From contig WELB01000209.1 in assembly GCA_009602725.1 (NCBI GenBank), forward strand, positions 8,475 to 65,781: a DNA stretch of 57,307 bases, written 5' to 3'. Positions 40,113 through 53,814 of the stretch are shown one piece after another (position 1 is the stretch's first letter; each line of letters begins with the position of its first letter). The stretch comes from Spirogloea muscicola (taxonomy: Eukaryota > Streptophyta > Zygnematophyceae > Spirogloeales > Spirogloeaceae). The notes beneath the pieces are model-generated. The model made no database searches. It was not told the origin of the DNA and was given only the letters and a program-made list of their open reading frames with translations. The position numbers and the translations under genes were made by a program.

Positions 40113-43100
40113 TTTGCCGCCTGGAGGGTTGGCTCCTATCTCTACAGCCGAACCCAAGAGGGACAATGTACCCCTATTTGCGTGTGTACGGGCAGATTGT
40201 TACATGGCCTGTTCTCAATGTCTTTGATGAAGGACACCTTCGACCGAGGCAACCCAATTCCCTCGGCCATGCAGGCGGGCCACGCTGTTGCCAGAAATGA
40301 AGCTAAGCCATAGAGGGTGAGGGGTGTGCCAGCCAAACAAAAGGATAATTCTATGTATGTGAAAACGGCGACAACCCTGTAGGATATGCCTATTGCCCCC
40401 CTCGCAAATGTCCAGGGCCATGGTGTTGGTGCCTCGATCTCCTCCATCGGCTTTGCTTGATTTGCAGCAATTTCGACAATCTTCGTGTTAGGCGCGCTCA
40501 AGGCGAGGCCACTTGCTTCGGGGCGGTGCTCCGTCCTCCCAGATCTCATCTTGTGTGTGGTCACTCGTGAACTTGGAATCATGTTCAGTTGTGCAATTGC
40601 TCTGTGCCATGATAGCTTTGCCCTCCTAGCCAAGGGCTCCGCATTGTGTGGCCCATTGCTTTGTGTGGCCATATCTTCGGATCATACCGCCTGAACGGTG
40701 TATCGCCTCGGCTTCCTCAATTGCTATTTCGTGAGCACCGAGAGGCTGCCCCTTCCAGTGGCTCGCATTATGAGCGACAGCCCGACGGTAGGTCCAATCA
40801 GATGTCGACTTTGTCGGCACACTCCTTCGCTTGTTTCGTTGCAGCAATTTCCGGCATTTCACCTCTCACGTATGTGGTGGCCGTAAGATTCATGCCGCCT
40901 ATAATAGGGGCGGCCCGATTTATACTTGCTGCGATAAAACACGGATACGCTATTTCATGCAGCCACTTCAATTGGCAGGTGCTCTACACTGATGTGTTGC
41001 GGGGCCCTTTTCTTTTCCTTGTCCAACCTTTTTGGGCTGGCCTATCACAACCACCACCTTCTACTAGAAGATCTTCTTTCTCTTCCCGCCGCTAAAAAGC
41101 GATATGCCATTTATCTGAGGTCTATTGGCTGGTTGTGGTACCCGCTTGCTCTGCTGATTTGAGCCGTTGGTATCCCCCTAATTCAATCTGTGCTCCGCTT
41201 GGCCAACGCATGTCCGCTTGTATGCTTGTATGTGATGCTTCTAAGCACTGTCACTTTCCCTTAGGTGTCGGATCAGGTGCAGCCTTTGACAGTGGACCAA
41301 ACGTGCCAGTCCGGCAGCCAAAGAAAATAGAGTGGCCCAGACAGCTTGCCCATGTTAGCTAGGGCGGCAGCGCTGTGGCGCCCGTCTCGAGAGGGTCCTT
41401 AGACAAGCGGCCAGCTTTGATCTTGCTCTCAAAAGCCCAGCAACCCCCGTCAAGTCACCCCGTCCAGTCTCCCTCGTCGCATTTGGTCAAGGCGCGGGGC
41501 TCTGCCCGCTCATGTAACGCTTTGTCATCATAGCAGACGCCTCCGAGTTGCCGAGCATGTCGAGTACTGTAGAAGGCCTGTCTGCCAGGCCCGTCCACAA
41601 ATGGCCGTATTCTCGAGGTGCCCAAATACAGCCACATATGGCCTGCGAGCGCAATGGACAGCGCCGCTGAGTGCTGCCTCACTCCTCGAGCATAGTAGCT
41701 GTCTAGTTGTAATACGGCCACCCGCTAGCCAGGGCACCATGAAGTGTCTATCTCAGTCAACGAGGCTTCATGCAAACGATATTTGTTTTTTTGAATCTAC
41801 TACAGCCCCCAAAGTCGTCGTTTTTGTACTTGCAACGACAACTCACCATATCGACTCCAGGATGCTGCTGTGCGAGAGCCGGGCTGCTGATCTTATGCTC
41901 CATGCATTGGGCCGTTGACAGATCCTATATTGTAAGTAAGCCTGCTTGGAGCCCACAATATTCATAGCAAGTTGCAAGGAGTATGACAGAAAATGGACGC
42001 CCAGATGACCCACCAATACTCATTTGCAGTTGTTGCAGCTGGCGTGTGGAGGGGCAACAGTGCCGAGGGGATGCCACTGCATGCAGGGATTGACAACGTA
42101 CTTATATCCACTAATCCACTTGTTTGTGCAAGCCTGATAAGCACGCATGGCAGTAAGTGCTTGCTTGCCTCCGCCCATCAAGGACATGAGGTGGGTCTGA
42201 CACCGATGGAGCGATGGCCTAGGGCAAAGGAAGATGAGGCTCAGTCGTCGAAATGATGTCCCGATGTCTTGCATTAGCACTTATGCAGCATGTTGCAAAC
42301 CCTATATCAGGATACATGCTACTAGTCGCCTCGTGAGAACTGCGCGACGTGATATATATCCATAATATGATCCATGGCAGCTGTTGGGGTTCGTCATCTG
42401 CTTAACCTGTGCCTCAGTTTGTCGCTTAATACTAACTCCAAGCACGGCACTTGATCAGCTTTCAATGAGGGCTATGAATCAAGTCTACATTCAATTTCGC
42501 CAAGTGTCCGCCGTCCTTCAGTGTGCATGCAGTCAATCAGGCCTCGTCTTGTCGCAGGAGATTGGTGCACCGCCAGTTCCACAAGCACCCTAATCAAGAC
42601 CGATATTAATGGGTACAATATATATGGATCGACACCTCGGACTCATTACTTTCTAGACCATCGAGCGACAATCCGCACGTGGAGCGAAGCTCGCCAAGCC
42701 AGCGTGTATGCTGTCGACTTCCATTCACTACTTGCTCAACTTCATGTCGGTCGTAAAGTCGGTGGCAGATGCCTCCTTCCCGATGCTGATGGTCTTTACA
42801 ATGCTGATACTATCATGCCAAAATACTAGTTTGCCTACGTACATGCTCAAAACCCCAGAAATGGATGAGCTGTGTACTGGCCTGTCACGTGTTCACCCGT
42901 GAGGGTGAACAGAAGGGGTCATAAGGTGTCCAACGAGTGTGTGGGTGGCGAAACAAAGAACCTCCAATTTGGAGAAACTGTTTATATACAGGCTAGTAAT
43001 CGTGCACATGCACATCTTCGCTCCCACAACATTCTGCTTCCAGTGAGGTACCACAATCTAATGTAAAGTACATATTTACAGACATATTTCCAACGCCGTC

Positions 43101-43200
43101 AAAAAAGAGTGACTGTTGCAAGATGTCCATTTTTTAATACCTGCCACAAACAGTAGCTTGCTTCAGATGAGCGATAAGAGGCAACCATCCATTGCCTTTG
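40113..43200. other. Unassigned DNA downstream of PHAF1
   Basis: No coding region recognised on either strand. A LINE-type tail (CCTTTTTGGGCTGGCCTATCA, then ACTAGAAGATCTTCTTTCTC) lies at about 41027-41085 on the plus strand. The last few hundred bases before 43200 must hold the PHAF1 3' UTR (minus strand). Confidence 0.45.
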
Positions 43201-46161
<2,961 letters not shown>

Positions 46162-46937
46162 NNNNNNNNNNNNNNNNNNNNNNNNNNNNNNNNNNNNNNN
46201 NNNNNNNNNNNNNNNNNNNNNNNNNNNNNNNNNNNNNNNNNNNNNNNNNNNNNNNNNNNNNNNNNNNNNNNNNNNNNNNNNNNNNNNNNNNNNNNNNNNN
46301 NNNNNNNNNNNNNNNNNNNNNNNNNNNNNNNNNNNNNNNNNNNNNNNNNNNNNNNNNNNNNNNNNNNNNNNNNNNNNNNNNNNNNNNNNNNNNNNNNNNN
46401 NNNNNNNNNNNNNNNNNNNNNNNNNNNNNNNNNNNNNNNNNNNNNNNNNNNNNNNNNNNNNNNNNNNNNNNNNNNNNNNNNNNNNNNNNNNNNNNNNNNN
46501 NNNNNNNNNNNNNNNNNNNNNNNNNNNNNNNNNNNNNNNNNNNNNNNNNNNNNNNNNNNNNNNNNNNNNNNNNNNNNNNNNNNNNNNNNNNNNNNNNNNN
46601 NNNNNNNNNNNNNNNNNNNNNNNNNNNNNNNNNNNNNNNNNNNNNNNNNNNNNNNNNNNNNNNNNNNNNNNNNNNNNNNNNNNNNNNNNNNNNNNNNNNN
46701 NNNNNNNNNNNNNNNNNNNNNNNNNNNNNNNNNNNNNNNNNNNNNNNNNNNNNNNNNNNNNNNNNNNNNNNNNNNNNNNNNNNNNNNNNNNNNNNNNNNN
46801 NNNNNNNNNNNNNNNNNNNNNNNNNNNNNNNNNNNNNNNNNNNNNNNNNNNNNNNNNNNNNNNNNNNNNNNNNNNNNNNNNNNNNNNNNNNNNNNNNNNN
46901 NNNNNNNNNNNNNNNNNNNNNNNNNNNNNNNNNNNNN
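46162..46937. other. Assembly gap
   Basis: 776 N between the first visible PHAF1 exon and a LINE fragment. The PHAF1 start and promoter are presumably lost here. Confidence 0.99.
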
Positions 46938-47290
46938 GCCTCCGTTACCACAACGTCGACCAGGGCCCGTGGTCCTCCACCAGGTTGCACGCCCACAATG
47001 TCAAGTGTGCGGCGATGATGACGTCCCTGGGCGTCCGTGGTGATAGGCATGATATCGTTGACTTCCACGACCGCACGGTAGCCGGCGTCGCGCATCAAGC
47101 CCGCCAGGGCATCGCGAAGGAGGTTGTGAATGCCCACCACTTCTGGTCCAGTGGGGCATCTCAGCATGTGAGTGGCGAGCACAGCACCCTCTGCACGGAA
47201 GCCGCACTCGCACTGGCGCACCAAACGAGCAACGAGCCCAGCGGAGGAGGCGCCGGTGGGCCCCCCGCCATGCGCCGCTCCCATCACCAC
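46938..47290 (-). mobile_element. LINE C-terminal domain: zinc knuckle and endonuclease core
   Basis: The minus strand reads ECGFRAEGAVLATHMLRCP (a CX1CX...HX4C-type zinc knuckle), then a helix, then RTLDIVGVQPGGGPRALVDV VVTE. The D...D-V spacing of the last part fits the PD-(D/E)XK core of restriction-like endonucleases (RLE) found at the C-terminus of R2/CRE-type non-LTR retrotransposons. The ORF is open up to the N gap. Confidence 0.7.
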
Positions 47291-47945
47291 GGATTCCCAG
47301 AGTCGCCATCACCGTCGCACCCTGGACATTGTGGGTGTACAACCTGGCGGAAGCCCACGAGCCTTGGTGGATGTGGTGGTGACCGAGGCATACAAGAGTT
47401 CCGCTTCCACACACATTGCTGGCCACGCAGTGGCAGGTGCTGAGCAGAGAAAGCTCCGACACTACTCTGACACCCCCCGCAGCAACCACCTTCTCCCGGC
47501 CGCAATCGACACTCTCGGCTGCTTGGGTCCTCGCTTCCATGCCCTACTGGAGAACATAGCGAGTCTGAGATATGCACGACGCCAGGATATGCTTCCAGCC
47601 CAGATGGGTATGCCGGCAGCCTATCTGTCATTTTTGCGTCGCCGAGAGTCAGCTCGTCTGCAGCGAGCTCAGGCTCATGCGTTGCATCAGAATGCCGGTC
47701 GAGCCTTGACTGGTAGTTCAAGAGCTTGTCGATTGCCGTCAGACATTCGAGCATCAGTTAGCGACCTCTATGTGCTGACTCGTGGTTACTGAGCCGGTCA
47801 GCTTAGCAGCAGGTGACGTACATTTGTCAATGTGCTTGCCTTTGTACTTGTTTTTCTTAGCGCTTCCCCTGGCCCCCTTCTCGTCCTTTGTTGATTCTTT
47901 TTTGGGCTGGCTTTCCCAGCCCCTATTTTCAATGGGCGAGCAATT
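47279..47945 (+). mobile_element. LINE endonuclease C-terminus and 3' tail, plus strand
   Basis: From about 47279 the plus strand repeats the motif of the neighbouring minus copy: HHRRTLDIVGVQPGGSPRAL, then VDVVVTEAYKSS. It runs on through QRKLRHYSDTP, the helical end LRRRESARLQRAQAHALH and the terminus SDLYVLTRGY, stop 47791-47793. The 3' tail has the stem GGGCTGGC...CAGCCCC and CAATGGGCGAGCA. The ORF frame is intact for this part. The two copies are head to head. Confidence 0.75.
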
Positions 47946-48174
47946 TCTTTGTACTTGGCCACACATGGCCATCCCATCTCTTATTACACACATTTTCTTC
48001 ATCGGCCACAGCCCCCGCCCGCGGCGGCCTTCGGAGCCCAGAGAGAAGCCCGGACCCTTGTCCCTTCTCTTCACTGCTTGCTTGGCAACAGTGCACAGGT
48101 AGTAGAGGTACTGACGTCACTCTATCGCCTTAGCCACCTTAGCATACAAGAAAGAGCTCGCCCATAGAGAGAGG

Positions 48175-48500
48175 GGCTCGCCCATAGAAGAAGAAGTGGC
48201 TCTCCCAAATGGGCGCAAGGGCTGTGAAAGCCAGCCCGAAAAGAGTTGACAAAGGTTCTAAGGGGCCAAATGACGGAGGGGCCAAAAGCCACAATGACGG
48301 AGGGGCCAGAAGATGCTATGAGGATGGACCACTCAGTACGAGTACGAGTGAGGAGCCTCAAATCCGACAGACTAGCTGCCGGAAAAGTATCTCCCTGACG
48401 AAAGCCAGAGGCTGCAGCGAGAGCACAGCCAGCAGGCAGATGCAAGGCGTGGGCCATGGACCGCTGGTTGGACATTGATAGGCGCATGCGACAAACCTGG
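48175..48500 (-). mobile_element. LINE C-terminal fragment and tail, minus strand
   Basis: The tail reads on the minus strand TTTTCGGGCTGGCTTTCACAG, CCC and then GAGAGCCACTTCTTCTTC (48185-48245). Upstream the minus strand encodes LHLPAGCALAAASGFRQGDT and LSDLRLLTRTRT, the LINE C-terminus. Confidence 0.65.
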
Positions 48501-48639
48501 GCCCACGAGCCAGCGGCGTTGAAAGAAAGCATTGGGTTTCTTTTATGTAGCCATGATTTCTTGCACTATTTTCTGCCTGAACAAAGTATTGGCTTGCATC
48601 GGCCTCCCGCCCATGACACGCGCACCGCGCGCCTCCCCC

Positions 48640-48905
48640 TGCCCCCTTTTGCTTCCTTCGGGCTGGCTTTTTCTCTGCATCTTTTTTTGGGCTGGCTTTT
48701 TCAGCCCCTATCCTCAATGGGCGAGCCCTTCTTAATTTCTCTGTTTCAAAGCCCTTGCCCCCTTTGCGAGAGCCACTTCACAGCCATCGCGCTCTACTAA
48801 AAGAGTATCTTTTTTTGGAATAGATCACTTCCTCTCCTGGGCCTTTCGGACATTCAAGAAAGTGGCTCTCTCGAAGGGGGCAAGGGATATCGTGTATTTG
48901 AAACA
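48640..48905 (+). mobile_element. LINE 3' tails, plus copy and inverted second tail
   Basis: Plus-strand tail with TTTTTTTGGGCTGGCTTTTT, CAGCCCC and CAATGGGCGAGCCCTTCTT (48685-48730). It is followed by a second tail subfamily (CTACTAAAAGAGTATCTTTTT; TCCTGGGCCTTTCGG) and, at 48860-48890, a minus-strand tail (AAAGTGGCTCTCTCGAAGGGG). No ORF. Confidence 0.6.
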
Positions 48906-49265
48906 ATTGAAGGCCAATATGGCCAAGTACAAAGGCAAGCACATCTAATGACGTAGCAGCTAGCAATTAGCAGCTCTTGGGCAAGGGGCTGTGAACGACC
49001 AGCCTAAAACAATTGGCAAGGTCCGAAGAGACCCAATAGCGCTTTCCCATAGCTTTCCTGGTAGAAAATTCTTGATAACCTCTACTTAGGAGTCGCAATT
49101 AGAACTAGCCGCCAGGAAGCAATCCCCTTGACGAACGCCAGAGGCTGCAGCTAGAGCTAGAGCACGCGATGCAAGGCGTGAGCCATGAAATGCTGGAGTG
49201 ATATGGACAGGCGAACGTGAAACCTGCGCTAGCAAGCCAGCGGCATTGAAGTCGGCCTGCACGCA

Positions 49266-49430
49266 TCACCTGCAGGACACAGCGTGTCGCGCAAGCCGGG
49301 CCAACTGGTCAAGCCACTGAGACCCGAAAGCCCCGTGTACATCGACGGCCAGTGGGACGAACTCGTCCCCGTCAGGTGGTCCGCGTACTTTAGCCGTTTT
49401 ACCACGAGCGGCGTTCGCAGCCATCTGCAT
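49266..49430 (-). pseudogene. LINE endonuclease-region fragment, split by a later LINE insertion
   Basis: Minus strand NAARGKTAKVRGPPDGDEF, then VDVHGAFGSQWLDQLARLAR. The upstream half VVDRSNRGLFASKA continues at 49577-49637. The related copy at 52359-52631 is uninterrupted at this point (RGLFASKARQAAANAARGKE). Confidence 0.7.
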
Positions 49431-49562
49431 CTCCCTCTGCACCATCTTGCACTTTGTAGTGTAGTCCTTTTTCAGCACCTCTTTCTTTGGCTTTGAACAT
49501 TGTCCATTCTTTTTGGGTTGGCTTTGCCAGCCCCTCTTCTCAATGGGCGAGCACCTTCTTCT
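49431..49562 (+). mobile_element. 5'-truncated LINE 3' tail with target-site duplication
   Basis: About 132 bp: TTGTAGTGTAGTCCTTTTTC, CTTTGGCTTTGAACATTGTCC, then the stem GGTTGGCTTTGCCAGCCCC and the end TCAATGGGCGAGCACC TTCTTCT. Flanks are GTTCGCAG...CTGCAT at 49413-49430 and GTTCGCAGCTGCAT at 49563-49576, a target duplication of about 14-17 bp. Confidence 0.8.
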
Positions 49563-49784
49563 GTTCGCAGCTGCATGATCGGCCTTCGAGGCAAAGAGAC
49601 CCCGATTGGAGCGGTCAACCACATACGAGGTGATCACGTCGTGGATGACTCCTGGGCCGCCGCCCGGCGTGGTGGCGACCCGCCGGGTATAGGGTCCATC
49701 AACTTTTCATTGGACGGTCTGCTCGGGGCTGACGGTCGTCTCACTACACGGCCCCTTTGATATTTGTTCAATCCTTTTTCTGTT

Positions 49785-50105
49785 CCTCCACGGGCGCACG
49801 CCAAGGAGATCCGCTGGCTGGCCTCTACTACGCACTGGCTCACAACCGTGCACTGCTGGCCACGGTCGCGGCTCACCCGGGCGTCCACGCCCCCACGTAT
49901 GCCGACGATACAACGCTGGTGGGGCCGCCAGAGGACGTCGTGGCAGCCTTTGACACCTTCAAAGTGCAGCTGGGCGCGATCGGCTTGGGCATCCGCGCAG
50001 CCAAGTGCAGCGCTTGGTCTCCCCAGGGCCTGCCAGCCCTCCTGCGCCTGCCCTCGGGCTGTCAGACACCAGCTGGGGGCTTCATCCTCCTCGGCGCCCC
50101 CATAG
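49785..50105 (+). pseudogene. LINE reverse transcriptase fragment
   Basis: The plus frame reads GARQGDPLAGLYYALAHNRA, TYADDTTLVGPPEDVVAAFD and GIRAAKCSAWSP. QGDP is RT block 4 and YADD the catalytic block 5, with both Asp present. About 107 residues are open; the sequence ends at an n at 50109. It is the only RT piece of the LINE family in the window. Confidence 0.8.
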
Positions 50106-50108
50106 GCT

Positions 50109-50109
50109 N
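50109..50109. other. Single ambiguous base, probable join
   Basis: The LINE RT stops abruptly at this n and unrelated AT-richer sequence follows, as at 23544. Confidence 0.6.
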
Positions 50110-50301
50110 GAATACCTTGGTTTCAGATCGTTATGACTCAATACCGATATCAGCCGTGTGCTCATAAACATGCATTGAGTGCTGGACGTTTGTCTTGTTG
50201 CTTTAGAGTGATTGGCATTGCGTCTCTTATTTGACTGTATACAATGCTGGGTATTCGTAAATTTGTGTGACATCTGTCATTGAGGAGATGAAGCTGCACT
50301 T

Positions 50302-50430
50302 ATGCTGTTGTATTCTACCTGTAGTAGAGGGTGGCATGTCCATTGTCTAACACCACCGCTCAACAGCATTCCCACAGATGACTGGGTTTGCAGAACTTGT
50401 CTGGGTTCAGCCCCAACTCCTTCGCCTGTG
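50302..50430 (+). pseudogene. PHD-finger fragment
   Basis: The frame reads CSRGWHVHCLTPPLNSIPTD, then DWVCRTCLGS. It matches the second half of a PHD zinc finger (C-X4-H-X2-C ... W-X-C-X2-C). The first three zinc ligands are not found upstream. It may be an exon of a chromatin reader gene or part of a retroelement. The rest of 50110-50870 shows no gene; a G11 run lies at 50446-50456. Confidence 0.5.
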
Positions 50431-50867
50431 CCAGGACTTGCAGTTGGGGGGGGGGGATATGCGATTCATCAATTCCAAGTTCTGGATTGCCAACCACATC
50501 ATTTGTTGGTTACTTCTATTCTGTTATTTTCTGTCAATGTCAACGTTGCTCCTTATTTACTCGCAGACCTACTTTTCACCTCATCTCCTTGAGTGTCCAC
50601 TAGGTAGAGGCTAATTCGTTGCCTACTTCCGTACTGATCTGACTTATCGACGTTATCTGGCAGCCGACACCCTGTGGCACGACAGCTGTCGTGCGATGTC
50701 CCGTCGGTGGCTCATTTGCGTCGGTGCTGACAAGGATGCGGAGGTGGCTGCTCATGTGGCCATCTGAGGGCGCGTCATTCATCAATTTGGTGTGATGGGG
50801 TCGCGAGCGCGGGGCCTTCCACCCGCTCGGTCAGAAAAAGCAAGCGCGGCCAGATTAACTGGTGGCT

Positions 50868-51100
50868 GGGAGAAGAAGTGGCTCTCCCAATGGGGGCAAG
50901 GGCTGTGAGAAGCCAGCCCGAAAAGAATTGACAAGGTTCGAAGGGGCCAAATTACGAGCTAAGCAGCGACTGCGGGGCCTGAAGAGGCTATGGCAGAAGG
51001 GGGGAGGATGGACCACTCAGTACTTACGAGTAAGGAGCCTCACATCCGACAGAGGGGGAGAGGGGAGAGGCCAGCCCAAAAGAATGGACAAGGTCTGAAG
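50868..51100 (-). mobile_element. LINE 3' tail, minus strand
   Basis: The minus strand reads TTGTCAATTCTTTTCGGGCT, GGCTTCTCACAGCCC and GAGAGCCACTTCTTCTC, with a second tail remnant (TTCTTTTGGGCTGGCC) at 51065-51090. Confidence 0.65.
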
Positions 51101-51429
51101 GAATCGGAGTGCTAAGGACTGCCAGCAGTAAGCGAACTCTCAGTAACCTCTCGTCAGTAGATGCAAATCTGAATAGCTAGCAGGCGGAAAGACGTGAAAG
51201 ACGTCGCCCTGACGGAAGCCGGAGGCCGCCGTCAGAAATGGTGCTCAAGTTGTCGCCGAAGTACCACTTGGCGACGTTCGAGTTCAAATTGCCGCCCAAC
51301 TCCCGCTGCGCATTGCCAAATCGCTGCTCTACGTTCCGTCTGACGCGGGCGCACAACCCAAGTAGTCGCCCCAGTCCCGCCGGACGCGGGGAGCCCAACC
51401 CAATCAAATCATAGTGACAGCCTGGTCAC

Positions 51430-51960
51430 GGCGTGCAGGTATAATGCCGCCCATGTCAAAGATAGGGCCTCTTTCCCTGCAAACGAGCTACTCAGACCTG
51501 ATGTTGCTCGCTCGTGGGTACTGAGCTTCCCTCTGCAGCGATGGAGGCCCTGTTCTCTATGGGCGCGCACTTCTTCTACTAGATGTTACTGAGAGTCTCC
51601 TTGCTGCTGTCTTAGCACTTAGCGCTCCGGCTCCTTCAGACCTTGTCCATTCTTTTGGGCCGGCCTCTCACAGCCACCAGTGAATTTGACCGCGCTTCTT
51701 CACTACTGGAAGAGTATCTCTCTTAGGAAGAGCTCACTTCCACTCTCCTGGGCCTTTCGGCGAGCTACTCAGACCTGATGTTGCTCACTCGTGGGTACTG
51801 AGCTTCCCTGCATCGTCTCTGTGTTCTGCAGTGTTCTGTAGTGTAGTCCTTTTTCCGGCTCTTCTTTCTTTGGCTTTGGACAAAGTCCATTCTTTTTTTA
51901 GGCTGGCTTTGCCAGCCCCTCTTCTCTTTGAGCGCGCACTTCCTTTCGGCCACAAGAAAG
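51430..51960 (+). mobile_element. Three overlapping LINE C-terminus/tail remnants
   Basis: The C-terminal DNA GAGCTACTCAGACCTGATGT (protein YSDLMLL) followed by GGGTACTGAG occurs twice, at 51488-51530 and 51761-51803. Tails follow: TTCTCTATGGGCGCGCACTTC (51553), TTGGGCCGGCCTCTCACAGCC (51655), and the GGCTGGCTTTGCCAGCCCC stem with GAGCGCGCACTTC (51901-51942). Each is a separate 5'-truncated insertion. Confidence 0.65.
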
Positions 51961-52360
51961 TGGCTCTCCCGAAGGGGGCAAGGGGCTGTGAACCGCCAGC
52001 CCAAAACAAAGTGGCAAGGTCCGAAGAGAATAAAAAGCGCTTTCCCATAGCTTTCCCGGAAGAAAAACTACTAAGTAACCTCTAGTTGGGAGTCGCAGAT
52101 CAGAAAGACTAGCCGCCAGAAAGCAATCCCCTCAACGAAAGCCAGAGGCTGCAGCTAGAGCACGGGCAGCACGCGATGCAAGGCGTGGGCCATGGACCGC
52201 TGGAGGTGATATGGACAAGCGCATGCGAAACACCTGCGCTAGCGAGCCAGCGGCACCGGAGTCGGCCTGCACGCATTGCCTGCAGGACACAACGCGTCGC
52301 GCAAGCCGGGCCAACAGGTCAAGCCACTGAGACCAAAAAGCCCCGTCCACATCGACGACT
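51955..52360 (-). mobile_element. LINE tail and C-terminal region, minus strand
   Basis: The tail CAAGGGGCTGTGAACCGCC and AAGTGGCTCTCCCGAAGGGG at 51957-51995 is on the minus strand. Upstream on the minus strand are SGFR and the helical LINE C-terminus (HGPRLASRAARALAAASGFR, 52132-52200). Confidence 0.6.
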
Positions 52361-52631
52361 AGTGGGACGAACTTGTCCCCTTCGGGTGGTCCGCGTACTT
52401 AGCCTCTTTACCACGAGCGGCGTTCGCAGCTGCTTGTCTAGCCTTCGAGGCAAAGAGACCCCGATTGGAGCGGTCAACCACATCTGTGGTGACCACGTCG
52501 GCGATGACTCGCGGGCCGCCGCCTGGCGTGGTGGCCACCAGGTCGACCCGCCGAGTATGGGGCCCTTCGGACGGTCTGCTCGGGTCTGACGGTCGTCTCC
52601 ATACACGGCGCGCTGACCTAGTCGCCATCAT
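52359..52631 (-). pseudogene. LINE restriction-like endonuclease fragment
   Basis: Minus strand RRVDLVATTPGGGPRVIADV, then VTTDVVDRSNRGLFASKARQ. It is the same PD-(D/E)XK-like core as at 46938 and 47279 (xDLV...PGG.PR...DVV.T). It ends at a stop after KYADHPKGTSSSH. Confidence 0.7.
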
Positions 52632-52680
52632 GCAAATAGAAGAAGTGGCTCTCTCACTTCTTTAGGCCCCTCTGTCATTT

Positions 52681-52821
52681 GGCCCCTTCGAAGCTTTGTC
52701 AATTCTTTTTGGGCTGGCTTCTCACAGCCCTTGCCCCCATTGAAGAAGAAGTGGCACTCCCAATGGGGGCAAGGGCTGTGAAAAGCCAGCCCGAGAAGAA
52801 TTGACAAGGTTCGAAGGGGCC
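52681..52821. repeat. Tail-to-tail LINE tails forming a long hairpin
   Basis: Left arm 52681-52742 and right arm 52761-52821 are inverted copies of the LINE 3' tail with only a few mismatches. The loop is 18 nt (52743-52760). RNA from either strand would fold into a hairpin of about 60 bp. Confidence 0.85.
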
Positions 52822-53050
52822 ATACTACGAAGGGCCAAGAGGCGCTAGCTCTAAACTAGGGAAGGATAAATCACTCAATAACAACGAGTGAGGAGCCTCA
52901 AATCCGACAGACTAGCTGGCGGAAAACAATCCCCCTGACGAAAGCCAGAGGCAGCAGCGAGAGCACGGCCAGCACGCAGGTGCAAAGCGTGGGCTATGGA
53001 CCGCTGAAGAGATATGGCTAGTCGCATGCGATAGACAAATAGGGATTTCA
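52822..53050 (-). mobile_element. LINE C-terminal fragment, minus strand (continuation of the right arm)
   Basis: Minus strand FRQLVCRI-like SDLRLLT text at 52890-52915 (GAGGAGCCTCAAATCCGACA on plus) and CTCTGGCTTTCGTCAGGGGG (52930-52955), the same order as in 48340-48420. Confidence 0.6.
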
Positions 53051-53104
53051 GATTGACTGGGGCTGTGAGAGGTCAGCATCCCACTATCCCACCCGGAGGG
53101 CGTC

Positions 53105-53500
53105 ATCGCAGGTGACTACTGACTCCGTCAACTCCGCCAACCCCACCAAATCGGCGACGGTCGCCGTAGCAGGGCATGCGGTTGGCAAGGCTGCTAGCGT
53201 GAAAGAGCGCAAACACGTGGATCACCCTGCCGGTGATGAAAATGAAAAATGGCGCAAACATTTCATTTGTGGCGCTGGCTATGGATATACACAGGGCATT
53301 TGGCAGTCAGCGCTGGACCTCGCCGGCTTGCACGGCGGGCCGTCGATCGTCGGCAGAGACAGCAAGCGCGTCAATTCAGTCACTCTCTTGCAAAGAGGAA
53401 CAGCTCTTCCAAATTCAAGGCAGTGGCTTTGAGAGGCCAGCCCCAAGGTTTGTACAAGGACTGGAAAGGCCGAAGGGCGCAAAAGCATGAAACCACTCTT
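53105..53500 (+). pseudogene. LINE endonuclease C-terminal fragment, plus strand
   Basis: The plus frame reads VTTDSVNSANPTKSATVAVA, GHAVGKAAS and ERKHVDHPAGDENEKW. This parallels VTEAYKSSASTHIAGHAVAG and the VTTDVVDRSN copy, then MDIHRAFGSQ in another frame. Frames shift near 53280. Confidence 0.6.
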
Positions 53501-53814
53501 CAAGACTCCTGTGCGCTCAATAACCTTCAGTCAGCAAGTGCAGATCAGAATAAGCAGAGAGCGGAAGAACGTCAGTCCTGTTGGAACCCGGAGGCAGCCG
53601 CCTCTCTTGCATAGCTGTGTGGTTTTGGCGGATTGAGGTCCTTTGGACCTTGTCTTGTGTGTTGGACCTCACAGCCACTGCTTACATCCTGGAAGAGCTG
53701 TCTCCTCGCTCGCTACACGCTAATGCCATCCCTTTACCCTCCGTGTACCGGCCGCTCTTTCATATCAGCAGCCAAGTGCTGTGTACTACGCACTTGAAGG
53801 AAGCAAGCGCGGCC

